Below, one piece after another: positions 10,852-22,919 of a stretch of 64,000 nt of DNA. Source of the stretch: Panax quinquefolius (taxonomy: Eukaryota > Streptophyta > Magnoliopsida > Apiales > Araliaceae). The notes under the pieces were generated by a model that was given only the letters and a program-made list of their open reading frames with translations, made no database searches and was not told where the DNA came from. The DNA lies in contig CM035163.1 in NCBI GenBank assembly GCA_020205615.1, positions 44,917,575 through 44,981,574 on the forward strand, in the 5' to 3' direction. Position 1 is the first letter of the stretch. Each line of letters begins with the position of its first letter. Position numbers and translations under genes: made by a program.

Positions 10852-13020
10852 TTTATGCAAATTATTAATTGTTTTAATTTAATATGTATATTGATATGTG
10901 TTTAGAACAATTTAATTGGGCATAATCTTGTTGTATAAAATTTATTAAAAAAAAAAAAAAAACAAAACGCGAAACTGTTAATTTTTTTTTATACAAGGAT
11001 TCGCGTGCCTGCATAACAAAAGTCCTCCACGGAAATCTTAAAGGAGCTTGCATGATTTTTTAGGAGCTTGCATGGTTTTTTTTTTTGAGATTCATGCACG
11101 AAAAATCTAGGAAGTTCGGATATATATATATATATTATAATATTCGGTTATTATATATATATATATATATATATATTTTCATTTATTTTATAATTAAAAT
11201 AAAAAGTTTATTTTAATTTTAAAATAAAAGATTTATTTTAATATTAAAATAAAAGATTTATTTTAATTTTAAAATTAAATTTTATGCTAACTAATTAGAG
11301 TTGGAATTTGATTCCATGATTACTAATTGGAGTTAAAATTATATTCCATGTTTCCTTAAATAAAAGGGTTTATTTAGATATGAAATAAGATTTCATATTA
11401 TTCAAAATAAAGGAGTTTATTTGTGAATAGGAAAGAGAATCCTAATTTCCTTAAATAAAGGAGTTTATTTAGATATGAAATATGATTTCATATTATTCAA
11501 AATAAAAAAGTTTATTTGTGAATAGGAAAGAGAATCCGTGTTTCCTTTAATAAAGGAGTTTATTTATTTATTTTTTTACATGGAATTGGATTCCATAATT
11601 AATTAAAATAAAGGAGTTTATTTTGATTAAAGATTTTGATTAAAATAAAATAGTTTATTTTATTCAAAATTGGATAAATTAAAATAAAATAGTTTTATTT
11701 TGATTTAAATTTGGATTAAAATAAAGGAGTTTATTTTGATTCAAAATTAGATTTTATGCTAACTAAATTTGCCCATTAAATGATATCAATATATATATTA
11801 AATATTTATTATTCATAAGATGAATGTTATTTATTGATGCAATTTGGTGATGTGTATGATAATAAATGGGATTGATTATGGACTATTGAATTAATATGAT
11901 TGGATTTTATTTTAGTTGGATGCATGAATGTATGAGTTTTATTAAATGGGGGTCTCACAGACTCGTCTTCTCTAATTTTTTACGAATGTAAATTCTATCT
12001 CCCTCCTATGTACTTCCCTCGGCTCACGATCAAGGTTTCTATTTATTTTAAATAATTTTGTAATAGGAATAGTTAGAATTAATTTTAAAAATTGGAGATC
12101 AAAGAGCAAGGAGGCGCTTGAAGAAGACCGTTTGTAATGGAGCCCGGGTTTAAATGTAATAGTTATATTTAAATATTATTTCTTGCACCCCTTGGGGGTT
12201 TGACCTTTTGGTTCACTTGGTGGCTCTAGTGAACCAAACTAGAATAAAAGTCCATAATCAATCCGGGTAGAATATAGTATTCTATATGTGCATGCTTATA
12301 CTATATATATTATATATTATGCAAACATGCTTCGCATGTTCATTAATATGACGCGTATTTTATATATATATGTGCATGAACGCTAAACAAGATGAGGCAA
12401 ATTAATAACAAACCCCTCAATTTTTATATTAAGTCCTAAGCGTTCAAAGATATTTGGAATATCGAACGTCACCTTCTAGCATGATAAAATTAATAGAGTA
12501 TTAAATATTTAATATGAGTTTGTTGTGTCACCACAAGGCAAGTATTAAGTATTTAAGATGTTAATTTATCACATTTGATGCTTATAAAGAAAATTGAACA
12601 ATATTGTTTTGTTGTGTCACCACAAGGATGATATTTTTCTTTTTTTGAATATATGGAGTGCTAGGTCGGACTTAACTTGGATAATTTTGATTCGGATGTG
12701 CCACCACTTGATCAAAATAATCTAAGAGGCAAAAAGAAAAGGAGTTCATAGTTGATGTAATTGACAAAAGTTGTCTACCTATTTATTTATATATAGTTTG
12801 TTGTGTCACCACAAGGCTATATACATTTGAAATGGGATCCTTATTCTCACTAGCAAATCTTTAATTAGATTTTGCTTAACTATATAAGTGAGGGTAATAT
12901 AGTTTAAAGAAAATAGTGGGAGATACCAATTTAAAATAAGACCTAATTTATTTTGGTAATTAATAAAAGAATGTATGTTAAAATGTTGTTAATTACAAAT
13001 TCATTTACGTAATTTTACAA
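10852..13020 (+). other. Element F untranslated leader with repeated hairpins
   Basis: No protein is supported. It contains poly(A) (10,948-10,963), TA tracts (11,126-11,176), an array of AAATAAA/TTTATTT inverted repeats (about 11,195-11,740) that includes an approximately 100-base tandem duplication (11,349-11,550), a conserved inverted repeat around CGTTC...GAACG (12,441-12,468), and four short hairpins of the type TTGTGTCACCACAA at 12,523, 12,612, 12,696 and 12,801. The last two classes are shared in order with the leader of element C. Confidence 0.75.
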
Positions 13021-13850
13021 TGTCTAAAATTACTATCATCATGAAGCATATTAGATGCTAAATTAACGGAATCAAGAATTAAAGCGGATTGGTTAAGGAA
13101 TTTGAGAATAGTTCTCATAGCATTTGAAAAGCTATCTTATGTCTTAATCGCCTATCCCTGCAATGGTTGCAGCATAATGCCTCGAGGAAGAGATTGCTAC
13201 TTTTAGAAAGTGGCAAGATGATGCTGATTGGCTCAATGCATCATGCTTGTATCCATGAGTAACAAGCTTCAAAGATCGACTGAAACTATGGATACTTCTA
13301 CTATATTCCCGCACATCAAGTAGTTGATGGTGAGGAAAGTATGGTGATAGATATCGGATATCTAAGGAGCTCTTCCGATCTAGAATGAATAGATGACACT
13401 CTGATGATGATAAAAGTCCTTAATATTATCAATTTGATTGATCAATTAGGACAACGAGTTTTGTCATGGATGGAAAGTTGAGCCAAGATTTGATCTTGCA
13501 CTCACTCCCGGACTCCTTTCACAATTGTTGTGAATTTTTCATATGAACAAGCTAGATATCAGCTTCGCTGATTTGCTTAACATGTTGAAAAATCTTGAGA
13601 GTCACTTTCCAACCAAGAAAGAACATGTCTTACTGGTAGGGGCCAAAGGATCTTCTGAAAAAGAAGAACGATTCTAAGAAGGTAAATAGAAAGGCAAAAA
13701 CAAAGGATAATAAGAACAAAACTGATACGAATAGTAAAGGAGTTTGCTTCCACTACAATAAGCCTGGACACTGGAAAGAAACTGCAAGAAGCATCTTGCA
13801 GAGGCTAACCAAAGAAGCTTAGTGAAGTTTTGGTTACAAATACAAATTTG
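13021..13850 (+). pseudogene. Element F gag remnant
   Basis: Fragments match the gag of element C in changing frames: FMDGKLSQDL-like sequence near 13,465, KKEHVLL-like near 13,620 and a damaged zinc knuckle near 13,740-13,790 (cttccactacaataagcctg). Stops and frameshifts are frequent, and no frame longer than about 60 codons survives in sense. Confidence 0.75.
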
Positions 13851-16110
13851 TTCATGATTTAAAATAATTTTTTTTAAGTCGAGGTTCTACTTGGGTATTG
13901 GATACCGACTTTGGTTATCATAAATATAGATTTATGAAGGGACCAAAGTAAGTAGAAAGTTAAACAAAGATAAGTAATCTATGTGTGGAAAATGAAGCAA
14001 AGGTTCTTTGCATTAGCTATAGAAACTTATAGTTTAAGCGCTACTACGGCAAATCTATTAAGTCGATAAGTTGTTATTGTATTCCAATTCTTGTTAGAAA
14101 CATTATTTCCATTTTATTGTTGGACAATAAAATTTTTGGTATTATAATTAAGAACAATTGTTGTTCTTTATTATAATAATAATGTTTTGTATAAATGAAA
14201 TATTACTTAATGGATTTTGTATACTTGATTTACGTGAAAAATATATTTTGCAAATTGAACAAACTAGTATAAGAAAATGAGATGATCATTCAAAGAGTTG
14301 AATGTGTGTATTTTCTGAAATACATGTATGAATTATTTGAAAGGTTCAAAATTTGAAGTGAAATAAATTGATAAAGTATTAGAATTCTTTGATCGGATCA
14401 AGAAATAAATACTTGTGCAATAAGTTTCTAGATCATCTCAAATGGTTTTCTCATAATGGACACATCGATCGACATGATAATTGATTGATGTATCTGAATG
14501 GAAAATTCGTACCTTGTTGGACATGGTGCGGTCCATAATGATTTTACCAACATTCCAATTATCCTTCTAAGGTCATGTCCTAGAAATGGTCAGATTTGCA
14601 TATCTACGAAAATGGTAACCTCAAAATCCAGGCCCCAAGACTCCATAAAAGTTATGGACGGGGAGGATTCTAATCTTAAGTATGTTAAGATAAGGGGTTG
14701 TCCAACTTATGTGAAAAGGTTTCAAAGGATAAGCTTGGGACAAAATTTGACATGTACTGATTTGTGGGACATCCTAAAGTAAGTTTAGGGCATATGTTCT
14801 ATAATCCTACATAGCAAAAGGTGTTTATTGCGAAACACCACCGCATACTAAGATAAAGGTGTTTATCATTAAAGGGGCTAGTGGGAGGATAATAGATCTT
14901 GAAGAGTTCATGATCCACAAAACACTATAAGTCAAATAAGAGGAACACATGTAGATAGACTATTGTACCACAACCTGAATCATAAACTGGAATAGTAAAG
15001 AAGATACCTTGGAGGTATGGATTCATCATAGATGATGATGATGAGGTACACATCATAGAAGATGATGATCCGATATATCGATGAGGTAAGTGTTGTAGAC
15101 ACTCGGAGAAATGGATTGAAGCAAGTTTCTCAAATATGGAACATTCGTTTTGATGAGGCAATCAAAAGAGTTTGATTTTATCAAAAATAAGAATGAACAT
15201 AGTGTGTACAAAAAGGGTCGATTAGGGAGCATCGTGACATTCCTAGTACTATATGTTGATATACTACGGATAAGGAATGACATACCAATGCTACAATCAA
15301 GAAAGATAAAGTTGTCTAAACATTCCTCCATGAATGATTTGGAAGAGTATCTTAATTGGGGATATAAATCTATATAGATAGATTTAAGAGGATGCTCGAC
15401 TTAACCCAAGGAGCGTATATTCATTTTGATGCTAAAGTCGTTTAGCATGGCAAGCTCAAGAGATGTTTCATGTTGATGAGCCATGGAGTGTATCTCTCTT
15501 AATAGTCCCCACAAACTATTAAAAGAAGAGAGATCGCATGAGTGACAATCATGTATGCAATGAAATATCGAGACACGATGTTGATCGATCATATTATGGA
15601 GAAGTTCACTATGAGTCGGTGAAAAACATCTTAAAGTGCTTAAGCAAGCACTAAGGATGTGATCATATTCATGGTGGGTCCAAATTAAAACTAGAGGCTT
15701 AACAAACTCAAGTTTTCAGATGGACAAGATGATGAGAAAATCCACTTTAAGGTAAAGCGTTATCTTGAGCAATTAGTGCGTTGAATTGGAAAGGTTCCAA
15801 ACAACAAAAGAGTTCTTTGGTTTAGTGATAAAGACAAAGTATATAGCTATAAATGAAGCTCGCAAGTTGATTGTTTGGATTAAAAGTTCATTACGTAACT
15901 AGGAATAGTTCCTAAGTCTCATCTTGGATCTAAACATGTGTTGTAGCACTTTCATTTGATTATTAGAATCATTGAAAGATGGGAAATCATTATAGAGATA
16001 GTGGACTCTCATGAACAACATTACATATCCATTAACTAAAGTTTATCCAATGTGAAAGATAATCGTCACTTAGAGAAGAAGAGTATGAGATACCATGACG
16101 ATTGGCTTTA
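13851..16110 (+). pseudogene. Element F pol remnant
   Basis: Pieces align with C's protease (tgggtattggatacc near 13,892), integrase C-terminal part (GCPTYVKRFQ frame within 14,498-14,782), reverse transcriptase around the active site (LYVDILRIRND near 15,250, with one Asp of the YVDD motif lost by deletion) and RNase H (about 15,660-15,900). Large parts of the integrase core and early RT are deleted. It cannot encode enzyme. Confidence 0.8.
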
Positions 16111-16125
16111 GTGCAAGTGGGAGAT
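16111..16125 (+). other. Element F polypurine tract
   Basis: gtgcaagtgggagat abuts the 3' LTR; the same sequence abuts the 3' LTR of element C. Confidence 0.8.
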
Positions 16126-18018
16126 TGAAAGTAGTATGCACACAAGCCAATCATGTTTGATGATAAAACATATACTTTGTAACAATCTTATTCATTTATT
16201 AATAAAAAGTATTAATTTATTAAAGGCTTTTAATTATCTACATGATGCTTTTTTATAATATGTGATAAACCCATAGTTTTAAGCAATGATTTTAGAATAA
16301 TGATGATGATCATTCTAATGAGATCTAAATTCTTAGAAAGCTTAAAACTAAAATAGTTCCCAATCATTGGATTGCTAAATTGGGGATTAGTGAATCCAGG
16401 ATAGATTGGTACATACGTTGCTGCTTGCTCATTGGATGAGGATGATTGATCTCATGATCATTTGTGTGGAGACACTAAAAGCAAGTATGTAGGTGCTTAT
16501 TAGAGAATAAGTTCATCGAAGCATTGGCTCGCTAAGGAATACCTAATGGAGTTTTACTTGCACTGTCGATAGGAATTCTATAGTGATAGTAGTCAAGTGA
16601 TCCTTGGACTTGAGATCATCATAGTATCTTGTGTATGATGAGTTATACTTTGACTTATTCCTTAAGACCCTTAGGGTATATAAAAGGGTATGCTTGGGTA
16701 TAACAAGTTATACATGGAGATAATATATGATCGATAAAGAATCTACCACTTCTAATAAAGAAGAGAAATGTCTATGTGATTCGATAAATGACAAACCAGT
16801 AGTCCTTGCCTTCATGAGAATGAAATTAGAAAGGAGTTTCTAATTTGCATTATTTGGAGTTGTGCATTTAAGGATCGAAATACATATAATTAAATAAAAT
16901 AAGACTTGTGAGTAATTCCATGTCTTATATTTAATTGGGACATTGTATGGTGGAAGGATTGAATTGTATGGTAACTATTTAGTCAAAGGTTCTTTTTATG
17001 ATTAATGTTGAAATCTATATTATCTACGGAAAGTCGTTGATCGCTAGGGAGGCTTATCCATATTGTAGAATAAATATTATTTATTTAAATAAATTAATTG
17101 TTTAATTTATTTATTTAAATAAGATTAGAATTATTCTAATTGATTTATTCACAACCTAGGTTTAATATGGAGAACCTAAAGGGTCACACCATAAAAGGAA
17201 GAATAATTATTTAAGAAGTTAATGGCATAATCGTAATAATATGTTATGTATATTTAATTTAATCTATGGTGATAGAATAAATTAAATAGCTTAATATTAT
17301 TATTTAATATTTTAGAAATATTAAATATAAATTAATAAGAGGAGTCTTATTAATATTATTATAATTATTATTATTATTTTAATTTCTAAAAGAGTTTAGG
17401 AATTAATTTAATATAAGTACTCTCATTTATTCCTAATTGGATTAGGAAGGAAAATTAGTTAAAGGAGTTTAATTAATTATCCCTAATAAGATTAGGGAGC
17501 TTAATTAATTAAACGAATTTAATTAATTAAATAAAACCCAATTCCTTAATTGTTAAGGTGGGTTGCCCACATCTATAAATAAGAGGAGTCTTATTATGGG
17601 TAAAGTGGTTGTTGACTTTTACAACATACGTAATAATTCCAATAGTTGGAGAAGTACGCCTTTTCTATAGAGATAGAAAAACTAGGGTTTAGCCAACCAC
17701 CCATTTTCTTGAATCTTTATTATTCCTTGGTGGATCACCTCTAGAGGCCAAACAGTTGGGTGGCTAACGTTGATCAAAAGAAGGAACCAAACCCGGTGGA
17801 TTCAAGTTAAACGCGAAAAGGATTAGAGGTGAACTTGTACCTGAGGAAGCTCGGATCTTCAAGGGTATGTTTGTTCTTCATATCTTTTCGTTTAATTAAT
17901 AATTGTGCATAAAGGGTGATCCGGGTATATGGTTTGTAAAATTTTAAACTCTGATTTTTTACACATTTTCGCACTTTTATGCAATTTGATTGCGTTCTTG
18001 AATATTACAAACCTAACA
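16126..18018 (+). repeat. Element F 3' LTR (1,893 bp)
   Basis: Partner of 8,963-10,832. Differences are often small indels (for example cacaaccggttt against cacaacctaggttt), plus a few short scrambled patches. TATA-like tatataaaa at 16,677-16,685. It ends at CTAACA before the AGAAC duplication. Confidence 0.92.
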
Positions 18019-18023
18019 AGAAC

Positions 18024-20271
18024 TCCTCAGCAGAATGGAGTAATGGAAAGGAAGAATAGAACATTTTAAGAAACTGCTAGAACATTGCTACAAGAGAGTA
18101 AGCTTCCAAAGAAATTTTGGGCCGAGGCGGTAAGCACATCATGTTATGTTCTAAATAGAGTACTCATTTGTCCAATCATTTTGAAAACTCCTTATGAGCT
18201 TTTGAATAATAAAATTCCTAATATAAGTTATTTTAAAGTATTCGGGTCTAAATGTTATATATTAAATACTAGTGATAACTTGGGAAAATTTGATGCCAAA
18301 TCTTATGAAGGTATTTTCATTGGTTATTCTCATAACAGTAAAGCATATCGTGTTTTTAATATTTACAAATTATGTGTTGAAGAATCAATTCATATAACTT
18401 TCAATAAGACTAACAATGATCTTCCAAAAGAAAGAGAAGAGGATGCAGGAAATTTGGAGATTTTCACAAATTCAGTAAATCGAATAGAACCATTCAGCAA
18501 ACCAAATGGACAAGCTCAACAGGCTGGATTAAACAATCCACATGAAAATGAACATGAGGCAACACAAGATCTTGAAGAAAATTTTCCTCAACAGGAAGAG
18601 GTAATACACGATGTTCAAATGCCAAAGACAGCAAAATATCTCAAGGATCATCCATCGGAAAATATCATTGGAGATATAAACAAAGGAGTTACTACACGAA
18701 GAAATCTACAAAATTAATGTGCTTTCTTTGCATTTCTATCACAAGTTGAGCCAAAGAATGCGAAAGAAGCTATACTTGAAGAAAATTGGCTTATGGCAAT
18801 GCAAGAGGAACTTCAACAATTTGAACGATGTCAAGTTTGGGAATTAATGCCTCCTCCTAAAGATAGTTCCGTCATTGGAACAAAATGGGTGTTTAAAAAC
18901 AAGCTTGATGGGCATGGGACAATCACTCGCAACAAAGCAAGGCTAGTGGCTCAAGGATATAATCAACAAGAAGGGATCGACTATGAAGAAACTTATGCTC
19001 CAGTCGCAAGACTAGAGTCTATCTGAATCTTGTTAGCATTTGCTTGTTACAAGAAATTCAAGCTTTATCAAATTGATGTAAAGAGTGCGTTCCTCAATGG
19101 ATACATCAATGAAGAAGTGTATGTCAAGCAGCCTCCTGGATTCGGACATGAGAAATATCCAAGTCATGTTTTTAAGCTAAAGAAAGCTCTCTATGGTCTC
19201 AAACAAGCTCCTAGGGCTTGGTACGAGAGGTTGAGTAAGTATCTTCTTTCAAGTGGTTTTACTAGAGGTAAAATAGACTCTACACTATTTATTAAACATG
19301 AAAAATAAGAGATAATTATTGTTCAAATATATGTAGATGATATAATATTTGGTGCTACTAATGATTTTCTTTGTGAGTGGTTTTCAAAGTGCATGCATAA
19401 GGAATTTGATATGAGCTTAATGGGAGAGCTAAATTACTTTTTGGGACTGCAAATCAAGCAAACAAAGGAAGGGATCTATATTCATCAAACTAAATACACA
19501 AAAGAGCTTCTTAAAAGATTTGGTTTTGAAGGAACCAATCCAAAGACTACACCAATGAGCACTTCAATAAAGCTCACTTCAGATGATAAAGGTATAGATG
19601 TAGAGTTAACCAAATATTGAGGTATGATCAATTTTTTACTATATTTAACTGCATCTAGACCTGATATAATGTACAGTGTATGTCTTTGTGCTCGATTTCA
19701 AACAAAACCCAAAGAATCCCACTTACAAGCAGTTAAAAGAATTTTTAAATATTTAAGTGGTACTATAAACTTAGGGTTGTTTTATCCGATAAGTGATCAT
19801 TTTGAACTAATGGGTTATTCAGATGCTGACTATGCAAGGTTTCAAATTGATAGAAAAAGTACAAGTGGTGCTTGTACATTTTTGGGACAAAGTCTTGTTT
19901 CGTGGCATAGTAAAAAGCAAACTTCGGTTGCTTTATCAACTACTGAGGGTGAATATTTAGCTACAGGGAGTTGTTGCTCTCAAATATTATGGATGAAACA
20001 AACTCTATGTGATTTTGACATAATCTGCAATAATGTGCCTATATATTGTAATAATTCTAGTGCTATTGACATATCAAAGAATCCTGTTTTGCATTCACGT
20101 ACAAAACATATAGAGGTAAGACATCATTTCTTAAGGGATAATGTTTCAAAGGGGTTAGTCAAATTGGTTTTTATTCCTACCGAAAAACAATTAGCTGATA
20201 TTTTTACTAAACCCTTGAGTGAGGACAGATTTTGTATGCTAAGGAGAGAACTTGGAATGTGCATGATATAA
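18024..20271 (+). pseudogene. Element B integrase end, reverse transcriptase and RNase H
   Basis: A single frame runs through the region with stops at 18,067, 18,715, 19,024, 19,306 and 19,618 and no frameshift from 18,085 onward. Landmarks: integrase catalytic Glu region GVMERKNRT (18,041), FWAEAVSTSCYVLNR, RT start [10 protein letters not shown] (18,878), DVKSAFLNG (19,075), LYGLKQAPRAW (19,190), the YVDD active site (about 19,330-19,341) and RNase H (LVSWHSKKQTSVALSTTEGEY near 19,900). It ends with ADIFTKPLSEDRF. The catalytic residues remain readable, so only nonsense changes and F's insertion kill it. Confidence 0.9.
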
Positions 20272-20753
20272 TTGTGTCTTACGTGCTTAAAATTTTATGA
20301 CATGCAGATTATATCTTATACACATCATTTATTTTTATTTTTTTTGCACGATATCTGATAAAATAAATATCTGTTTGCCATTCCTTATCTGCTCAAATTA
20401 TGTTCTAGATACATGTTTCTATTAATATCGCCGAATATCATTGGGAAAAGTAAAGGTTTACGCCTTGAGAGACGGAACAGTAACTGAACAGAGTTTTTGA
20501 AAGATTAAAAGACAGACGTTTTTCGGTGACAGAGTTCTAATTATTTTTGTCTTTCCTTATCTATTTAAATGATACTCTAAGATATACGGGTTTATTAACG
20601 ATCATATTTATCACCGGATATCAGTTAAGTGGGAGACGTAAAGACCTCTACCTTGGAACTTGGAACAGCAGCCGAACAGTTTCTTTCAAAAATTGAAAAG
20701 ACGCATGCTTTTCGGTGATGGACTCTTGATTGACTTTTATCTTATATTTTCAG
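20272..20753 (+). other. Element B pol-env spacer with 172-base duplication and acceptor-like end
   Basis: Two diverged tandem copies start at ccttatct (20,383 and 20,555); shared blocks include the ggaacag...gaacag and ttcggtga segments. The second copy is followed by a pyrimidine-rich tract ending atattttcag (20,744-20,753), a good match to a plant 3' splice site, 72 bases ahead of the env-like ATG. This would suit a spliced subgenomic RNA. Confidence 0.6.
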
Positions 20754-20825
20754 CTTTCATTCTTACTCAGATCTTATGTTCTCATCCACAACTTTCTGTT
20801 TCACTCTCACAAAATCTATCACACC

Positions 20826-22338
20826 ATGAAAACCAGAGCTAGCAATAGATTGTTTGGAAAATCAAATGAAGATGGATCGTCGCTGAAGCATCCTACAAGA
20901 ACAAAGATGAAATCCAAACGAGTACAGAAGAAATCCTCTGTTCATGAGTTATCCGATGCCACACTAATATTAGATGACTCGGATTCTAGTTTCTCTTTCT
21001 TAAAAGCTTCAGACGTTGAACCTTCTCACCAAGGCAAACTAAAATAACCAGTGGATGACGAACAATTTTTCTCACAACCAGAATCTCCCTCGAATCTGGT
21101 AAATCCGTTTTCATCCTCTTTTGATTTGCAAGAGAATTTCTTTAGAGGCCCTAGTTTCAAAACACGTTTTAAAAACTCCATTGCTATAAAACAATTTGTG
21201 TATAAAAAATCTTTGGATCTCTTTTATCTAAAACACTCTATTTTGGAAAAACTTTTTACTGAGTGCAACATTTTTTCTATGCTGATTCCTCCTACTGTTG
21301 CTTATCCTCGGTTGGTCCAACAATTTTACACCAATCTTGAATGTAATGGAGACTATTTTACCACATTTGTCAAGGGTAAGTCCTTATTTTTTACCAGTAT
21401 TGATTTTAGAAGTATTCTAGGTATTTCTTCTACTGGACCATGTCCTTTCACTCTCAAAGGAGCTGCTAACATTCCTTTTCATCCCTTAGAACAGCTTCAT
21501 ATAGTCATGAATGATTATTCTATTTCATCTCTATCTCTTCCAAAAACTGTGAGTATGTGTCCTACTGCATGTGTATTACATAAGTTGGTTCGGTATAATC
21601 TGTTTCCACGCCTTGGTGGTGGAGCCGATTTTACTTATCAGGATTTGGTTGTTGTGGCTATGATTCTCAAAGGAAAGGTTTTTAATTTTTCTCAAATGAT
21701 GTTATCTCATATCTGAAAGTTGCATTAAATCAAAGCAAGAAATTTCTTCCTTATGTGACAAAATTTTGACAAAACTTTTCAACATTTTAAGATCTCTTTT
21801 GATGATGAAATTTACGTCACAAATCATGAGCTTATTGACACTGCCAATTTAACAAAATCTCACATTACTTTTTTCATCTTTGGTGAATTCGTAAAGTCTT
21901 CTCCACGATCCTCCTATAACTTCTCCTCCTCCTATTTCTCATACTCCTGATTCATCTTCCTCTTCTTTGCCAAATTCCAATGGGTCTGATATCATGAATG
22001 TTTTGACTGAAATTTTACAAAATCAAAATTCTGTGAAAGCTAAGTTGGTCGAAATAAGAAATCATCTTGTGTGTCTTGAGAAAGGGAAGCTACCGATGGA
22101 TGCTCCAGAGATCAATAAATTATATCATCGGGTTGAAGATGAATTTATTGATCTTCAGGCGGGTTTTGGGATTCAGACGCTGGCTATGGTTGAAGCACTC
22201 CAACGAAAATTTAATTGGAACACATGTCAGTTAAGTCAAGAGGTGAAATTTGTCAGTTATCAACTCGGGGAGCTTACAGATTTTATGGCCACTAGGTTCA
22301 ATGATATAGGCCAAAGGTTTCATGTTCTAGCAATGTAA
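20826..22338 (+). pseudogene. Element B env-like (post-pol) ORF, broken
   Basis: SIRE-lineage elements carry an extra ORF after pol, called env-like; its function is unproven. Here an ATG at 20,826 opens a frame with a basic N terminus (KTRASNRL...KMKSKRVQKK), then an acidic/serine stretch. An in-frame TAA at 21,045 precedes a conserved block with FYTNLE and FTTFVKGKSLFF (about 21,325-21,400). The frame shifts near 21,700; a third piece (21,967-22,338) is helical and coiled-coil-like, with repeated leucines. I see no convincing signal peptide or membrane anchor, so a true envelope glycoprotein is not supported. The FVKGK-type block resembles what databases call a putative plant transposon protein. 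Confidence 0.65.
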
Positions 22339-22919
22339 ACTCCAATTCCCGAATGGCCAATGAACAATTGGATGGCTGAATACAAGGGTGACTTTCTGGA
22401 TATGGAACTTCCTCTTGCAACCTTTATTCCTCAACCACCTCGACTTGCAAACGATTACACTTTGGAAGAACGTCTTCATCGCCTTCGTCATCGACCATAA
22501 TTTACCACTCGTGCTGAACAGCGGGCCAATCTCGAAAATATTCATTGATTGAGGTCTTCTCTTTTTGCTTGATGACAAAGGGGGAGAGTTTTTGAGAATT
22601 CTGTTTTAATTTTTAAGACTATGGTTTCAACTGATTTGGTTTTTGGTAGGCATGGTTGCCTGGATGTTAAGACTATTAGTAATTTTGTTTTACTGCATAA
22701 GACTGTTGATCTGATCTTTGGTTTAGTATTATACTAACATATGAAGGTTCTCAGACTGTTGTTTTCATTTTGATAATATTATGATCTGATCTTTGGTTTA
22801 GTATTATACTAACATATGCAGGTTCTCTACGAAACTAATTTTTTCCTGAAATAAGTTATATGCATTAATTTAGGGGGAGTGTAATTTATTTATGTTGTCA
22901 TCATCAAAAAGGGGGAGAA
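22339..22919 (+). other. Element B 3' untranslated region with repeated polypurine tracts
   Basis: Three G-rich purine tracts occur: aaagggggagag (about 22,577), agggggag (about 22,872) and aaaaagggggagaa (22,906-22,919), the last touching the LTR. A 45-base direct repeat beginning gatctgatctttggt lies at 22,708-22,752 and 22,783-22,827. No ORF of note. Confidence 0.75.

Larger units (their letters stand above)
8963..18018 (+). mobile_element. Element F: Ty1/copia with degraded coding, inserted in B integrase
   Basis: Boundaries are exact: TSD AGAAC at 8,958-8,962 and 18,019-18,023, LTRs starting TGAAAGTAGTATGC and ending ...CCTAACA. It has a primer site at 10,833, a long leader, gag and pol remnants, a polypurine tract (16,111-16,125) and a matching 3' LTR. 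Same family as element C by LTR and leader sequence. Removing it restores B's integrase at SAPRT|PQQNGV. The signals needed in cis are present while the proteins are ruined. Confidence 0.92.

Noticed and set aside
20826..22338. True viral envelope glycoprotein
   Set aside because: No signal peptide, transmembrane anchor or cleavage-type motif is seen; it fits only the loosely named env-like ORF of SIRE elements.
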